A stretch of DNA of 64,000 nucleotides. Origin: Paraburkholderia haematera (GTDB lineage: Bacteria; Pseudomonadota; Gammaproteobacteria; Burkholderiales; Burkholderiaceae). The stretch covers positions 682,001 through 746,000 of the forward strand of contig NZ_CAJNBK010000001.1 of assembly GCF_905220975.1 (NCBI RefSeq), read 5' to 3'. A model generated the notes under the pieces. That model made no database searches, had not been told where the DNA came from, and worked only from the letters and a program-made list of their open reading frames with translations. The translations under genes were made by a program, and so were the position numbers. Positions 28,758-37,578 of this stretch are shown here, piece by piece (the first letter of the stretch is position 1; each line of letters starts with the position of its first letter).

Positions 28758-29285
28758 ATGTCGAGTTCATTGCGCGCGCTTGTGTTCGTCACCGTCACGA
28801 TTGCCGCTTTCGCGGCGCCCGTCGCGTATGGCGCGGGGCTGGCAGGTACGTATGAAATCTGTCGCACGCCGGCTGATGAGCAGGGTTGGGATGCAGAGAA
28901 ACGCGACCTGCGGATTCGCTTCACCGACGAGGATGGCAAATACGCGGTCGCGTTCCGCTTCAAGGCGAACGGCGCCTGGAAAACCTATACCGACGGCCCG
29001 TACGAGGCGGCGCCACCGTCGCGGTTCCGCGAACTTTCCGGCGCGCCCTACCTGTCGCCCGAGTCGGGCGCGGTGCCGGACGGCGCGCGCCTGTCGAAGG
29101 ACGTGCCTCTCGAGACCGTGGTCGTGCCGGACACCCTTTCCACCAAATTTAAAACCCCCGCAAAACGAAAGTTCTGCGGGGTTTTTTGCTTTTGGAGGCG
29201 CTTGATGCCCAACTCCACTTTGGCAAGCCGGTGCCGTTTCGCGTGTGGTCTACGCGGCCACTTTGCGATGCCCGAACACCTGTAA
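28758..29285 (+). CDS. Secreted protein of unknown function whose frame runs through a terminator (3' end probably lost)
   Basis: A 175-residue reading. A clear signal peptide (ALVFVTVTIAAFAAPVAYGA) and a mature region with IRFTDEDGKYAVAFRFKANG are typical periplasmic protein sequence up to about residue 132. The remaining ~43 residues are encoded by a rho-independent terminator (29151-29188) and the sequence behind it and look unnatural (KRKFCGVFCFWRR). The gene therefore seems cut near its 3' end, with foreign DNA providing the stop. AGGAG stands 12 nt before the ATG. Function not recognised. Confidence 0.5.
   Translation: MSSSLRALVFVTVTIAAFAAPVAYGAGLAGTYEICRTPADEQGWDAEKRDLRIRFTDEDGKYAVAFRFKANGAWKTYTDGPYEAAPPSRFRELSGAPYLSPESGAVPDGARLSKDVPLETVVVPDTLSTKFKTPAKRKFCGVFCFWRRLMPNSTLASRCRFACGLRGHFAMPEHL
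29151..29188 (+). terminator. Rho-independent terminator inside the 3' part of the 28758 frame
   Basis: AACCCCCGCA / TGCGGGGTT stem with TTTTTT following. Beyond it, a short frame (29191-29300, LHFGKPVPFRVWSTRPL) looks like a further gene scrap running into the pstS-type gene. Confidence 0.88.
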
Positions 29286-29300
29286 ATGAACGCCATCAAA

Positions 29301-30338
29301 TCATGGCCCAGCAATTGGCTTGCGCGCCGCCTCACCCCCTAAGTTGACACGCCATTGTGAGCGGATTTCCGTGACAACCGGGTCGGGCAGTGGGATGTAA
29401 TCAAGGTCTTTCACGGTCTGTGTCGCATTCCTGAATGCCCAGTCGAAGAACTTCAGTGTGTCCTCGCTGTGATCTGGCTTGTCCTGCGACGTGCGCAGCA
29501 GCACGTAGGTGGCGCCCGTAACGGGCCACGCATCGTTGCCTGGTTGGTTGGTCAGGATCTGCGAGAGCGACCTGGACCAATCGGCGCCGGCGGCCGCCGC
29601 GTTGAATGTTTGCACGCCAGGTTCGACGCTGGCGCCCGATGCATTCTTCATTGCCGTGTACGTCATGTGGTTCTGCCTGGTGAAGTCCCACGCAACATAG
29701 CCTATCGCGCCGGGCAGATACCCGACGAAAGTGGCTACACCCTCATTCCCCTTGCCGCCGATTCCAAGCGGCCAGCGCACACTCGTGCCCTCACCAACCT
29801 TTTGCCTCCACTCGGGACTGACCTGCGCGAGGTAGTGCGTCCAGATGAGGCTTGTGCCTGAACCATCCTGACGGCGCACGACGGCGATGGGGGTGTCAGG
29901 CATTTTGATCCTCGGATTCAGTTGAGCAATCGCGGGGTCGTCCCAGTAGCGGATCTTGCCGAGGAAAATGTTGCCCAATACCGTGCCGGACAATGTCAAC
30001 TCGCCGGGCTTGATGCCCGGCAGGTTGACGACCGGCACCACGCCGCTGATAACAGTCGGGAACTGCCGCAGCCCATCTTTCGTCAGTTCGATGTCGGTGA
30101 GTGGCGCGTCCGATCCCGCGAAGTCGACCTCATTTGCCATGAGTTGCTTGATACCGTCCGACGAACCAACGCCGTGATAGCTCACCTTGCCTCCGCCAGA
30201 CTTCTGGTAGTCGGTGGCCCATTTGGTGTAGAGGGGAGCAGCGAGCGTGCTGCCGGCACCGGTAATGTCGGTGGCGAGGGCCGCGACGGCGAAAAGCGCG
30301 CCAGTCAGGCCGGCAATCAGGGTTGGCAATGGTCTCAC
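29301..30338 (-). CDS. pstS: Orphan phosphate ABC transporter substrate-binding protein (PstS)
   Basis: A 345-residue periplasmic phosphate receptor. GTG at 30338 is the start; it is followed at once by a signal peptide (LIAGLTGALFAVAALA). The mature N-terminus (DITGAGSTLAAPLYTKWATD) and VGSSDGIKQLMANEVDFAGSDAP form the first phosphate loop; VRRQDGSGTSLIWTHYLAQ is the second. All are standard for PstS. No pstC, pstA, pstB or phoU lies nearby, so this is an extra copy outside the pst operon. A PHO-box-like pair of repeats lies 148 nt upstream. On this strand it points into the T6SS-associated debris. Confidence 0.92.
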   Translation of the reverse strand: MRPLPTLIAGLTGALFAVAALATDITGAGSTLAAPLYTKWATDYQKSGGGKVSYHGVGSSDGIKQLMANEVDFAGSDAPLTDIELTKDGLRQFPTVISGVVPVVNLPGIKPGELTLSGTVLGNIFLGKIRYWDDPAIAQLNPRIKMPDTPIAVVRRQDGSGTSLIWTHYLAQVSPEWRQKVGEGTSVRWPLGIGGKGNEGVATFVGYLPGAIGYVAWDFTRQNHMTYTAMKNASGASVEPGVQTFNAAAAGADWSRSLSQILTNQPGNDAWPVTGATYVLLRTSQDKPDHSEDTLKFFDWAFRNATQTVKDLDYIPLPDPVVTEIRSQWRVNLGGEAARKPIAGP

Positions 30339-30485
30339 GAATATCTCGATTTGAATTATGGTGGGACATCGCTGAACAAGCGTCGCCTGGTGACGAATTC
30401 CATCGTGGAGGGCGACTGCGTCGGCTAACATTTTCTCGTTGTCCCCGCACACGCATGCGCCTCAGGAGCGTCTGCGCGTAGCTCC

Positions 30486-30504
30486 AATTACAGGATGATG
30501 GCAG
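30486..30504 (-). promoter_or_regulatory. Candidate PHO box upstream of orphan pstS
   Basis: On the minus strand CTGCCAT-CATC-CTGTAAT: two repeats spaced 11 bp start-to-start, each matching CTGTCAT at six of seven positions, the spacing used by PhoB. The site is 148 nt before the pstS start. Suggests phosphate-starvation control. Confidence 0.45.
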
Positions 30505-30602
30505 TCCGTATGCCAATTGAATCGGCCTATCGCGGGGCGCTCCAGGACGATCCAATGAGTCTGATGTTTGCGAAGGGAGGCTTACCTGATTCGAGCCCGC
30601 GC

Positions 30603-30689
30603 TTAGGCGTGGGATTCGGTCAACGCCTGGCGCAAAATAAAGCTAAGCAGTCCGATAATGCCTGCCGGCAGGAATGCCGACGCCGCCAT
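30603..30689 (-). other. 28-codon hydrophobic open frame
   Basis: ATG at 30689 to TAA at 30603. Predicted peptide is hydrophobic in the middle (FLPAGIIGLLSFILRQAL) and has the form of a one-helix membrane peptide. No good ribosome site. It may be the tail of the frame encoded at 30714-30851 after a shift. Confidence 0.2.
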
Positions 30690-30713
30690 CTGGTGTCGGA
30701 TTCTGACCGCCGT

Positions 30714-30851
30714 TCACAGCGTCCACGGCTCCACGAGGTTGATGCCGGCGCCGAGCAGCAACGCCATGTTGACCGCAAAGAACACGAAGCCGCATGAGAA
30801 GCCCGGTTCCATGTACACCGTGTCCGCCGCCTGGACGACCGAGCCGGACAT
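30714..30851 (-). CDS. Possible 45-residue membrane peptide
   Basis: ATG at 30851 with AAGG 8 nt upstream; TGA at 30714. The peptide has a hydrophobic stretch (CGFVFFAVNMALLLGAGINL). It is followed after 24 nt by another short hydrophobic frame. Either two small membrane peptides or the ruins of one larger membrane gene. Not recognised. Confidence 0.3.
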   Translation of the reverse strand: MSGSVVQAADTVYMEPGFSCGFVFFAVNMALLLGAGINLVEPWTL

Positions 30852-31216
30852 AGCGATTACCTTGATCTATGCGATTTGAATAATCGGCGTGAATTTTCTC
30901 GTTCGCGTGGACAAAATCACTTGTGGCGGATACCCGAATTGAAAGCAATTAGAAAATATATTGATTAGCTTTTGTCAGGAAAATTCGAGCGGAACGCGAC
31001 ATGCGCCGCCATGGGCCATTCGATCGATTCGAATTCGTGACCCGCTGAGCGATGCAGGAAAATAAGTGGCACTTCCCGAGTCGCCCTAGTGCCTGTAAAG
31101 TCATACAGCGTTTTCGCGTCGTGTCCAAAATACGGACGCCAAACGCACAGCCACAAGAATGTCCCGAGTAGTTTGCAAAACCAGTTTTGTAAAACAGGCT
31201 TCAAAAGGGGATTCAC
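30852..31216. promoter_or_regulatory. AT-richer region upstream of the coiled-coil/SBP-LysM operon
   Basis: 365 bases without a gene. Includes the AT-rich block 30885-30975 and, near the downstream gene, the inverted repeat CAAAAC-CA-GTTTTG (31176-31189). A strong ribosome site (AAAAGGGG) precedes the ATG at 31217. Confidence 0.35.
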
Positions 31217-31975
31217 ATGTCAGTCGGCAATTCGGTCGTTGACACGACCAAAAGCACCACCAAATACAAAGTCATCAAGTGGTCGATCATCGGGTTGTGC
31301 ATCGCCATCGGTGCGCCGCTCGCCATCCTGCTGGTCAAAGGTCTGTTCGGCCTGATCCTCGCGGCTGTGATCGGGCTCGCGGCGATCAATTTCGGTCCCG
31401 TTCTCGCCATGAAGTTCGCGAACCAGAAGGTCAAGATGTTCGTGAACGAAGCGAAGTCGAACCCGATCGAGACGCTCTACAACGAACTGGCCGAAAAGCA
31501 GGAAGGTGCCGAGCGGTTCAAGAAGAGCATCACCGATTTTCGCACCGAGGTTAAAAACTTCGAAGACAAAACCGCGCAGTTCAAAAAGCAGTATCCCGAA
31601 GACGCGGATCGTTTCGAGGCTCAACTCGCGACGATGAAAAAACTGCTCGCGTTTCGCGAGGGGCGCTATAAGCAGGTGCAGGACGAACTCAAGCGATTCG
31701 CCGACGCAATCGATCGCGCCAAAGCACTGTGGGATATGTCGCAATCCGCGCAACGCATGAACAAGATCGCCGGCATGCAAACCAGCGACACTTTCGCGCA
31801 AATCAAAACCGACGCCGCGCTCGACTCCGTGATGAACTCGGTCAACAAGGCGTTTTCCGAAATGGAAACATCGCTGATGGAGAGCGCGGAAGTGCAGCAA
31901 GCCAAGGCCGCTACCGAAATGGGTGTTATCAACCCGCCCGCTCAGCAACTCGGCTCGCCGGCGGCACCCAAATAA
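31217..31975 (+). CDS. Membrane-anchored coiled-coil protein of unknown function
   Basis: A 252-residue protein. Two adjacent hydrophobic helices (about residues 19-41 and 43-62: IKWSIIGLCIAIGAPLAILL; GLFGLILAAVIGLAAINFGP) are followed by ~110 residues of charged helix with heptads (NELAEKQEGAERFKKSITDF; KQVQDELKRFADAIDRAKAL) and a Gln/Pro/Ala-rich end. The coil is loosely like PspA-type membrane-remodelling proteins, but this is a shape comparison only. It starts a two-gene operon with the SBP-LysM gene 42 nt downstream. Not recognised by name. Confidence 0.8.
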   Translation: MSVGNSVVDTTKSTTKYKVIKWSIIGLCIAIGAPLAILLVKGLFGLILAAVIGLAAINFGPVLAMKFANQKVKMFVNEAKSNPIETLYNELAEKQEGAERFKKSITDFRTEVKNFEDKTAQFKKQYPEDADRFEAQLATMKKLLAFREGRYKQVQDELKRFADAIDRAKALWDMSQSAQRMNKIAGMQTSDTFAQIKTDAALDSVMNSVNKAFSEMETSLMESAEVQQAKAATEMGVINPPAQQLGSPAAPK

Positions 31976-32017
31976 TCAGGTGCGCGCTGCTCGACTACTC
32001 AACTCGATCAAAAAACA

Positions 32018-33175
32018 ATGAAGAAAATCCTGGGTTCGATTCTTTTCCTGATCTTGCTGGCTGCCGGTTGGTATATCCACGAGAGCGGCCTGAAAAGCCC
32101 TCTGAACAACGGGCAGAGCGCCGACAAAGACACCGTCGCGGTCAATGGTGTCGACACCGGCAATCCCAGCAGCGCGGACGTCAAAACGCCCGCCCCGAGC
32201 AACCCGGACGGTTTCGTGCCCAACAAGGACACGCTGAAGTCGATATTGAGCAACGGCGTGGTACGCGTCAGCGTCGAAAATCCGTCGCGGCCGTTTTACT
32301 CGGAAGACAACGGCAAGCCGCAAGGCTTCAACGTCGACTTCGCGAACCTGCTGTTCGCGCAGAAAGAGTTCACCTCGGGTGACCATCCGACCATCACGGT
32401 CGACACGCATCACGGCGTGGACACGTATCCCGCGGTTCCCGATCAGCTGACGAAGACCGACAAGCAGGGTAACGCGGTCGTTGACGTCGCCATGGACGGC
32501 CTGACGTTCCCTGACAACACCCCGGGCGGCGTCGTCTATTCGATTCCTTACGTCGAGGACTTCGGCTATTCATTGATCGTCGCCAAGGGTTCGCCGGTCC
32601 GTTCCGCGGCCGATCTGGCGGGCAAAACGGTCGGTGTGCTGCAGGGCGATCCGGATGTGAAAGCGTATGTCCAGAAAGCGTTTCCGAATAGCAAGATTGT
32701 CGAACTATCGGATGCAAGCATCGAGGGGCAGCGCTCGTGGATGTCGCATTTCCTCGACGAGCATCAGGTCGACGCCATCGTCTACGACTATCCGTTTGGC
32801 GTGTCGGAGATCAAAGGCACCGATCTCACGTTCGCGGTCACAAAACTGGACGGGTCGAACCTTGCGTACAAAATTGGCGTACGCAAGGAAGACGGCGCGC
32901 TCCTGATCTACCTGAACTCCGCGATCGCGAAGGTCAAGCAATCGCCGGCGTATCTGGACCTGTTGCGTAAATATTTCATCAGCGACCAGGTGCTGACCAC
33001 CGCCGCGACCGGTGGTGAGAAGACCTACGTGGTCCGCTCCGGCGACACGCTCAACGCCATTGCCGCGAGTCAGTTGGGAAGCGGTGCGCGATTTGTGGAT
33101 GTTCAGAAGCGCAATAATCTTCCAAACCCCAACCTCATCCTGGTCGGCCAGCATCTGATCATTCCAGTGCGCTAA
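32018..33175 (+). CDS. Solute-binding domain (SBP_bac_3) fused to C-terminal LysM domain
   Basis: A 385-residue envelope protein. An N-terminal hydrophobic segment (ILGSILFLILLAAGWYI) without lipobox acts as membrane anchor or signal. After a ~45-residue linker comes a type 3 solute-binding domain (VVRVSVENPSRPFYSEDNGK, MDGLTFPDNTPGGVVYSIPY, LAGKTVGVLQGDPDVKAYVQ). Residues ~336-384 form a LysM peptidoglycan-binding domain (TYVVRSGDTLNAIAASQLGS ... LILVGQHLIIPVR). The usual permease and ATPase genes are missing, so it is unlikely to serve import; a sensing or cell-wall-docked binding role is possible. It is co-transcribed with the coiled-coil membrane protein. Confidence 0.88.
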   Translation: MKKILGSILFLILLAAGWYIHESGLKSPLNNGQSADKDTVAVNGVDTGNPSSADVKTPAPSNPDGFVPNKDTLKSILSNGVVRVSVENPSRPFYSEDNGKPQGFNVDFANLLFAQKEFTSGDHPTITVDTHHGVDTYPAVPDQLTKTDKQGNAVVDVAMDGLTFPDNTPGGVVYSIPYVEDFGYSLIVAKGSPVRSAADLAGKTVGVLQGDPDVKAYVQKAFPNSKIVELSDASIEGQRSWMSHFLDEHQVDAIVYDYPFGVSEIKGTDLTFAVTKLDGSNLAYKIGVRKEDGALLIYLNSAIAKVKQSPAYLDLLRKYFISDQVLTTAATGGEKTYVVRSGDTLNAIAASQLGSGARFVDVQKRNNLPNPNLILVGQHLIIPVR

Positions 33176-33184
33176 CGCCGTAGA

Positions 33185-33221
33185 TTGTTCATCCCGGGCC
33201 CTTGCGGTCCGGCATGAACAA
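33185..33221. other. Long stem-loop after the SBP-LysM gene
   Basis: TTGTTCAT (33185-33192) pairs with ATGAACAA (33214-33221), and an inner CCGG pair extends the stem past one mismatch. No T-run follows, so it is a weak terminator candidate. The rest of 33176-33476 (301 bases, up to map) shows no gene; a TGTACAAT sequence near 33432 may belong to the map promoter. Confidence 0.5.
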
Positions 33222-33476
33222 CATCCCCTGGGCGATGGCCACTTGCGCCGACCGACGCGGCGGCGTGAAGTCCGCGAGACTCGTCGGCGAGGGCGATTCA
33301 GCGTGTTCGGCTTAAAACGCTTAGCATGACAAATCATTTGTGCGCGCAATATCAACCGCGAGTGGTGCGTCGGTGTCGATCCCCGGCGAGCGGGCCCGGC
33401 CCGGTTCGCGGAGGTCGTCCGGCGATCCTCTGTACAATTGGCCGATCGTCTACATCGACCCACCTCGACTGAATTC

Positions 33477-34262
33477 ATGGCCATTACCTACAAGACTCCC
33501 GACGACATCGCCAAACTGCGCATCTCCGGCCGCCTCGCGGCCGACGTGCTGGCGATGATCGGCGAGCACGTCAAGGCCGGTGTCTCCACCGACGAGCTCG
33601 ACGCGCTGTGCAACGATTACATTGTCAATACGCAAAAGTCGATTCCGGCAAATGTTGGTTATCTGGGCTTTCCGAAGACCGTCTGCACGTCCGTCAATCA
33701 GGTGGTGTGCCACGGCATTCCCAATCGCAGCGAAATCCTGAAAGATGGCGACATCATCAATATCGATGTCGCGATTATCAAAGACGGCTATTTCGGCGAC
33801 ACCAGCCGCATGTATTGCGTCGGCCAGCCGAGCACGGTGGCGCGCCAGCTGATCGACACGACCTATGAGGCGATGCTTGCCGGCATCCGCGAGGTCAAGC
33901 CGGGCGCGACCCTGGGCGATGTTGGCCACGCCATCCAGAAAGTCGCGCAGCGTGACGGATTTTCGATCGTGCGCGACTACTGCGGGCACGGCATTGGCCG
34001 TGTCTACCACGAAGATCCACAAGTATTGCACTACGGTCAGCCGGGGCAGGGCGTGCGTCTGAAGCCGGGTATGGTCTTCACGATCGAACCCATGATCAAT
34101 GCAGGCCGCGCCGGCACCGCCGTGCAACGTGACGGCTGGACCGTCGTCACCAAAGACCGTTCGCTGTCGGCGCAATGGGAGCACATGATCGCCGTGACCG
34201 AAGAAGGCTACGAGCTGTTGACGCCGTGGCCGGACGGCACCGGCGATTACGAAGCGCCCTGA
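33477..34262 (+). CDS. map: Methionine aminopeptidase, type I
   Basis: A 261-residue cytosolic metalloenzyme that removes N-terminal Met. NVGYLGFPKTVCTSVNQVVC and HGIPNRSEIL form the S1-site region; metal ligands are visible as Asp (INIDVAIIKDGYFGDTSRMY, two Asp), His (YCGHGIGRVYHEDPQVLHYG), Glu (FTIEPMI) and Glu (SAQWEHMIAVTEEGY). Length is that of bacterial type Ia. The start at 33477 (MAITYKTPDD) is chosen; the frame is open further up but without family similarity. In many Burkholderia map precedes glnD; here a GNAT gene follows instead. Confidence 0.97.
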   Translation: MAITYKTPDDIAKLRISGRLAADVLAMIGEHVKAGVSTDELDALCNDYIVNTQKSIPANVGYLGFPKTVCTSVNQVVCHGIPNRSEILKDGDIINIDVAIIKDGYFGDTSRMYCVGQPSTVARQLIDTTYEAMLAGIREVKPGATLGDVGHAIQKVAQRDGFSIVRDYCGHGIGRVYHEDPQVLHYGQPGQGVRLKPGMVFTIEPMINAGRAGTAVQRDGWTVVTKDRSLSAQWEHMIAVTEEGYELLTPWPDGTGDYEAP

Positions 34263-34447
34263 AGGCAGTGGCCGCGGCGCGTGACGAACCGGCTATCAAG
34301 GCGGCGGGCGCGCGAATCGCGGCGCAATGGATACGCGGCGCCCGCACCTTGGACTGACGCCGCCGTCCGATCCTGTAAATAAGGATTTGACTCGCGCGCC
34401 GGTTCGGTTAAAGCTATGCCTTAGTGTTTCAAGGGGTTTTCGTCTGC

Positions 34448-34981
34448 ATGAGTCCGTCATTGACCGTTCGCCGTATCGCCGCTGACCAGGGCGCCGTTTT
34501 CCGCGAACTCCGTACTGCGTCGCTGCGGGAGGCGCCCTATGCCTTCGGCGAGACGCTAGAGGACGCATTGTCGGCAGATGCCGCCACGTTCGACGCCACC
34601 GCCGCCGAACACGCTGTTTCGTTTATCGCCACCAGTTTCATCCTCTATACCGAGGGCCACCCGGCAGGGCTGATCGAAGCACATTTCGACGACACCGCGG
34701 CACGCCGCGCGTTCGTCTGTGAGCTGTGGGTGGCGCCCGCCGTGCGTCATCTGCGAGGCGGTGAGCTGCTGGTCGACACCGCCGGCACCTGGCTCGCCGG
34801 CGAAGGCGCCATGGAAATCTACGCGTGGGTCGCCGACGCCAATCGCAATGCGATGCGCTTTTACGAGGCGCTGGGCTTCGGGCCGACTGGCGAGCATCGG
34901 CGCGTCGCGCGTGCGCCCGAGCAGGCCGAAAGCCTGCTGGTGCGCCATGTGCCGACCACCTCGCAGGTATTTCAGCAGTGA
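34448..34981 (+). CDS. GNAT-family N-acetyltransferase
   Basis: A 177-residue acetyl-CoA-dependent transferase. The acceptor-side strand and coenzyme-A loop are visible in CELWVAPAVRHLRGGELLVD (motif A, although the usual R/QxxGxG/A is altered to RHLRGGE) and in DANRNAMRFYEALGFGPTGE (motif B). The substrate is not predictable. The start is at ATG 34448; a GTG at 34424 would add eight residues. Confidence 0.88.
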   Translation: MSPSLTVRRIAADQGAVFRELRTASLREAPYAFGETLEDALSADAATFDATAAEHAVSFIATSFILYTEGHPAGLIEAHFDDTAARRAFVCELWVAPAVRHLRGGELLVDTAGTWLAGEGAMEIYAWVADANRNAMRFYEALGFGPTGEHRRVARAPEQAESLLVRHVPTTSQVFQQ

Positions 34982-35189
34982 TCTCGCGAGCGGCGCGTCA
35001 GTCTGCCGCTCAAATCCCATCCGCGTCGCTACAGCGTTCATGGCCAGATAAGCGGCCTAAGCGCGGCCTGAACGGCCGAGGCGTGGCCACGTCCTGGGCA
35101 TTCAGGCCGCAGAGGCGCGTTCTCTCGGCAAAAAAACTCGCTCCTTGCCTGGACGCCTGTAAAATACGCAAAATTTTTTGCCGAACGCT

Positions 35190-36056
35190 ATGTCGCCCAA
35201 GAAATCGCCCTTTTTCGAACTCCGCAGCGGCTCTGTCGACACGCTCCTGTTTGTGGTCAAGACAACCGACCTCGATGCGATGCGTGCCGAACTGACCCGG
35301 CGCTTCGAGGCGACCCCCGAATTTTTCGCTAACGACGTTGTTGCGATCGACGTGCGCCGTCTCGCCGAGAACGAACGCGTGCCGCTTGCCGACATCGTGC
35401 AACTGCTCGACAGCGTGCGCATGCGTCCGGTCGGCGTCGTCGCCAACGCGCAGCAGACGTGGGCAGGCGAATCCGCGCTTCCGCTGCTCGAAGCGCGCGA
35501 CCGCCGTGGTGCCGCGAAGTCGGACGAAGAGGGCACGCATGCTGCCGTTTCGGCGCCGGTTGTCACCGCTGCGACGGCCACGCCGCCGGCCGATCTGTTC
35601 GAAGCCGCGGCCCTCATACCAGTTACGCCCACCGGCGGACCTCCGGAAAACGGCACCCCGGCCACGGCCGCCGCGGTCGAGCCAGTGCCCGCCGCCGAGC
35701 CCGTCCGTCTCGCCACCTCATCGCACACCACGGTGATCGACAAGCCGTTGCGCTCGGGTCAGCGCATCTACGCGAAGGGCGATCTGGTCGTGCTCGGTCT
35801 GGTGAGCTATGGCGCGGAAGTGATCGCGGAAGGCAACATCCATATTTATGCGCCGCTGCGTGGCCGGGCGTTGGCCGGCGTGCAGGGCAATCACGACGCG
35901 CGCATTTTCTGCACGTGTCTCGAGCCGGAACTGATCTCGATCGCGGGCATCTATCGTACGACGGAGAACCCGCTGCCGGCCGACGTGCTCGGCAAGCCGG
36001 TGCAGATCTGGCTCGAAGAAGAGAAATTGATGATCGAACCGCTGCGGCTCACCTGA
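35190..36056 (+). CDS. minC: Septum site-determining protein MinC
   Basis: A 288-residue FtsZ antagonist. The N-terminal domain ([40 protein letters not shown]) blocks FtsZ polymerisation; a long Ala/Pro/Thr-rich linker (about residues 110-180) follows; the C-terminal beta-helix ([60 protein letters not shown]) dimerises and binds MinD. The linker makes it longer than E. coli MinC (231), usual in Burkholderia. First gene of minCDE. Confidence 0.97.
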   Translation: MSPKKSPFFELRSGSVDTLLFVVKTTDLDAMRAELTRRFEATPEFFANDVVAIDVRRLAENERVPLADIVQLLDSVRMRPVGVVANAQQTWAGESALPLLEARDRRGAAKSDEEGTHAAVSAPVVTAATATPPADLFEAAALIPVTPTGGPPENGTPATAAAVEPVPAAEPVRLATSSHTTVIDKPLRSGQRIYAKGDLVVLGLVSYGAEVIAEGNIHIYAPLRGRALAGVQGNHDARIFCTCLEPELISIAGIYRTTENPLPADVLGKPVQIWLEEEKLMIEPLRLT

Positions 36057-36158
36057 TCGACGTGACGCGCGCTGCCCTGAAAAGTTACGGCACGCGGCGT
36101 TCCACGGCAATTTGGGCCGCACATAATTGATGAATTTGACGAACACAAGGTAAGGGTA

Positions 36159-36974
36159 ATGGCAAAAATCATTGTGGTGACTTCGGGCAAGGGTGGCGTG
36201 GGCAAGACGACCACGAGCGCGAGTTTTGCATCGGCCCTCGCATTGCGTGGCAGCAAAACCGCCGTGATCGACTTCGACGTCGGCCTGCGCAACCTCGACC
36301 TCATCATGGGCTGCGAGCGCCGTGTGGTGTACGACCTGATCAACGTGATCCAGGGCGAAGCCAACCTCAACCAGGCGCTGATCAAGGACAAGAAGTGCGA
36401 GAACCTGTTCATCCTCCCGGCATCGCAGACGCGTGACAAAGACGCGCTGACCATGGAAGGCGTCGAGAAGGTCATCAACGATCTGATCGCAATGGACTTC
36501 GAATTCATTGTTTGCGATTCGCCGGCCGGTATCGAATCGGGCGCGCTGCTCGCCATGCACTTCGCCGACGAAGCGCTGATCGTGACGAATCCGGAAGTCT
36601 CCTCGGTGCGCGACTCGGACCGTATCCTCGGTATCCTGTCGTCCAAGACCAAGCGTGCGATCGAAGGCAAGGAGCCGATCAAGGAACACCTGCTGATCAC
36701 CCGCTACAACCCGAAGCGTGTCAGCGAAGGCGAAATGCTGTCGCTGACCGACATTCAGGAGATTCTTCGCATCGATCTGATCGGCGTGATTCCGGAATCG
36801 GAAGCCGTGCTGCATGCGTCGAACCAGGGCCTGCCGGCCGTGCACCTTGACGGTACCGATGTCGCCGAAGCCTATAAAGATGTCGTGTCGCGTTTCCTCG
36901 GCGAGCAAAAGTCGCTTCGCTTTACCGATTACCAGAAGCCAGGGCTGCTGCAGCGCCTCTTCGGCACCAAGTAA
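36159..36974 (+). CDS. minD: Septum site-determining ATPase MinD
   Basis: A 271-residue ParA-type ATPase that oscillates on the membrane and recruits MinC. Deviant Walker [19 protein letters not shown] with the signature lysine; [20 protein letters not shown] is the A' region; Walker B is [15 protein letters not shown]. The C-terminal amphipathic helix ([12 protein letters not shown]) is the membrane-targeting sequence. Ribosome site AAGGTAAGG. 102 nt after minC, 14 nt before minE. Confidence 0.98.
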   Translation: MAKIIVVTSGKGGVGKTTTSASFASALALRGSKTAVIDFDVGLRNLDLIMGCERRVVYDLINVIQGEANLNQALIKDKKCENLFILPASQTRDKDALTMEGVEKVINDLIAMDFEFIVCDSPAGIESGALLAMHFADEALIVTNPEVSSVRDSDRILGILSSKTKRAIEGKEPIKEHLLITRYNPKRVSEGEMLSLTDIQEILRIDLIGVIPESEAVLHASNQGLPAVHLDGTDVAEAYKDVVSRFLGEQKSLRFTDYQKPGLLQRLFGTK

Positions 36975-36988
36975 GGGGGGCGCACGTC

Positions 36989-37252
36989 ATGTCGATTCTT
37001 TCGTTTTTGCTCGGCGAGAAGAAGAAATCCGCGTCGGTAGCGAAGGAACGCCTGCAGTTGATCATCGCGCACGAGCGCGCCGGCGGCCATGCGCCTGCCG
37101 ATTATCTGCCTGCGTTGCAACGCGAACTGGTGGCCGTGATTTCGAAGTACGTGAAAATTTCCAACGACGATATTCGCGTGAGCCTGGAGCGCCAGGACGA
37201 TCTCGAAGTGCTCGAGGTCAAGATCGAGATTCCGCAGGCTGGTTCCGCATAA
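36989..37252 (+). CDS. minE: Cell division topological specificity factor MinE
   Basis: An 87-residue protein that drives MinD off the membrane. N-terminal membrane/MinD-contact region ([32 protein letters not shown]) and C-terminal dimerisation strand region ([20 protein letters not shown]). Ribosome site AAGGGGGG. Last gene of minCDE. Confidence 0.97.
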   Translation: MSILSFLLGEKKKSASVAKERLQLIIAHERAGGHAPADYLPALQRELVAVISKYVKISNDDIRVSLERQDDLEVLEVKIEIPQAGSA

Positions 37253-37578
37253 CGTGCTGCGCGCTCTGCCTCGTTGCGTCGATCCGACGTGATGAGGTGG
37301 AGCGCGTAGGCGCGCTTCTCTCGCTGTCCTTTCTGCCGTTCAATTTGACGCGCGAACGCAGGTTCCGCGCGCCGTCTCTCCCTTCGTTTTTTCCTCTGTT
37401 GCTCGAACGCACTGCTTCGCCGTGTACGGCGACACACATGCGCACGTCGCTACGCCGCGCGCCGAAATAATCCGTTGCACTTCGGCGTGTGCCGTAACAC
37501 GCGTGCAGTCAGCGCTTTTGTCCCCTCGCGCATTAAACGGATAACGCCGTATTCGGTGTCCAACTACAGGGGGAAAAC
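37253..37578. promoter_or_regulatory. Gap between minE and the YXWGXW-type gene
   Basis: 326 bases, no gene. A short hairpin AGCGCG-TAGG-CGCGCT followed by TCTCTC (about 37299-37320) might weakly end minE transcripts. Before the next gene there is a strong ribosome site, CAGGGGGAAAAC. Confidence 0.3.

Noticed and set aside
19648..33476. Direct repeat of the tRNA-Ser 3' end as an attachment site
   Set aside because: I looked for a second copy of the TTCGAATCTCACC...CCGCCA segment in the following island DNA and did not find one by eye; a search is needed to be sure.
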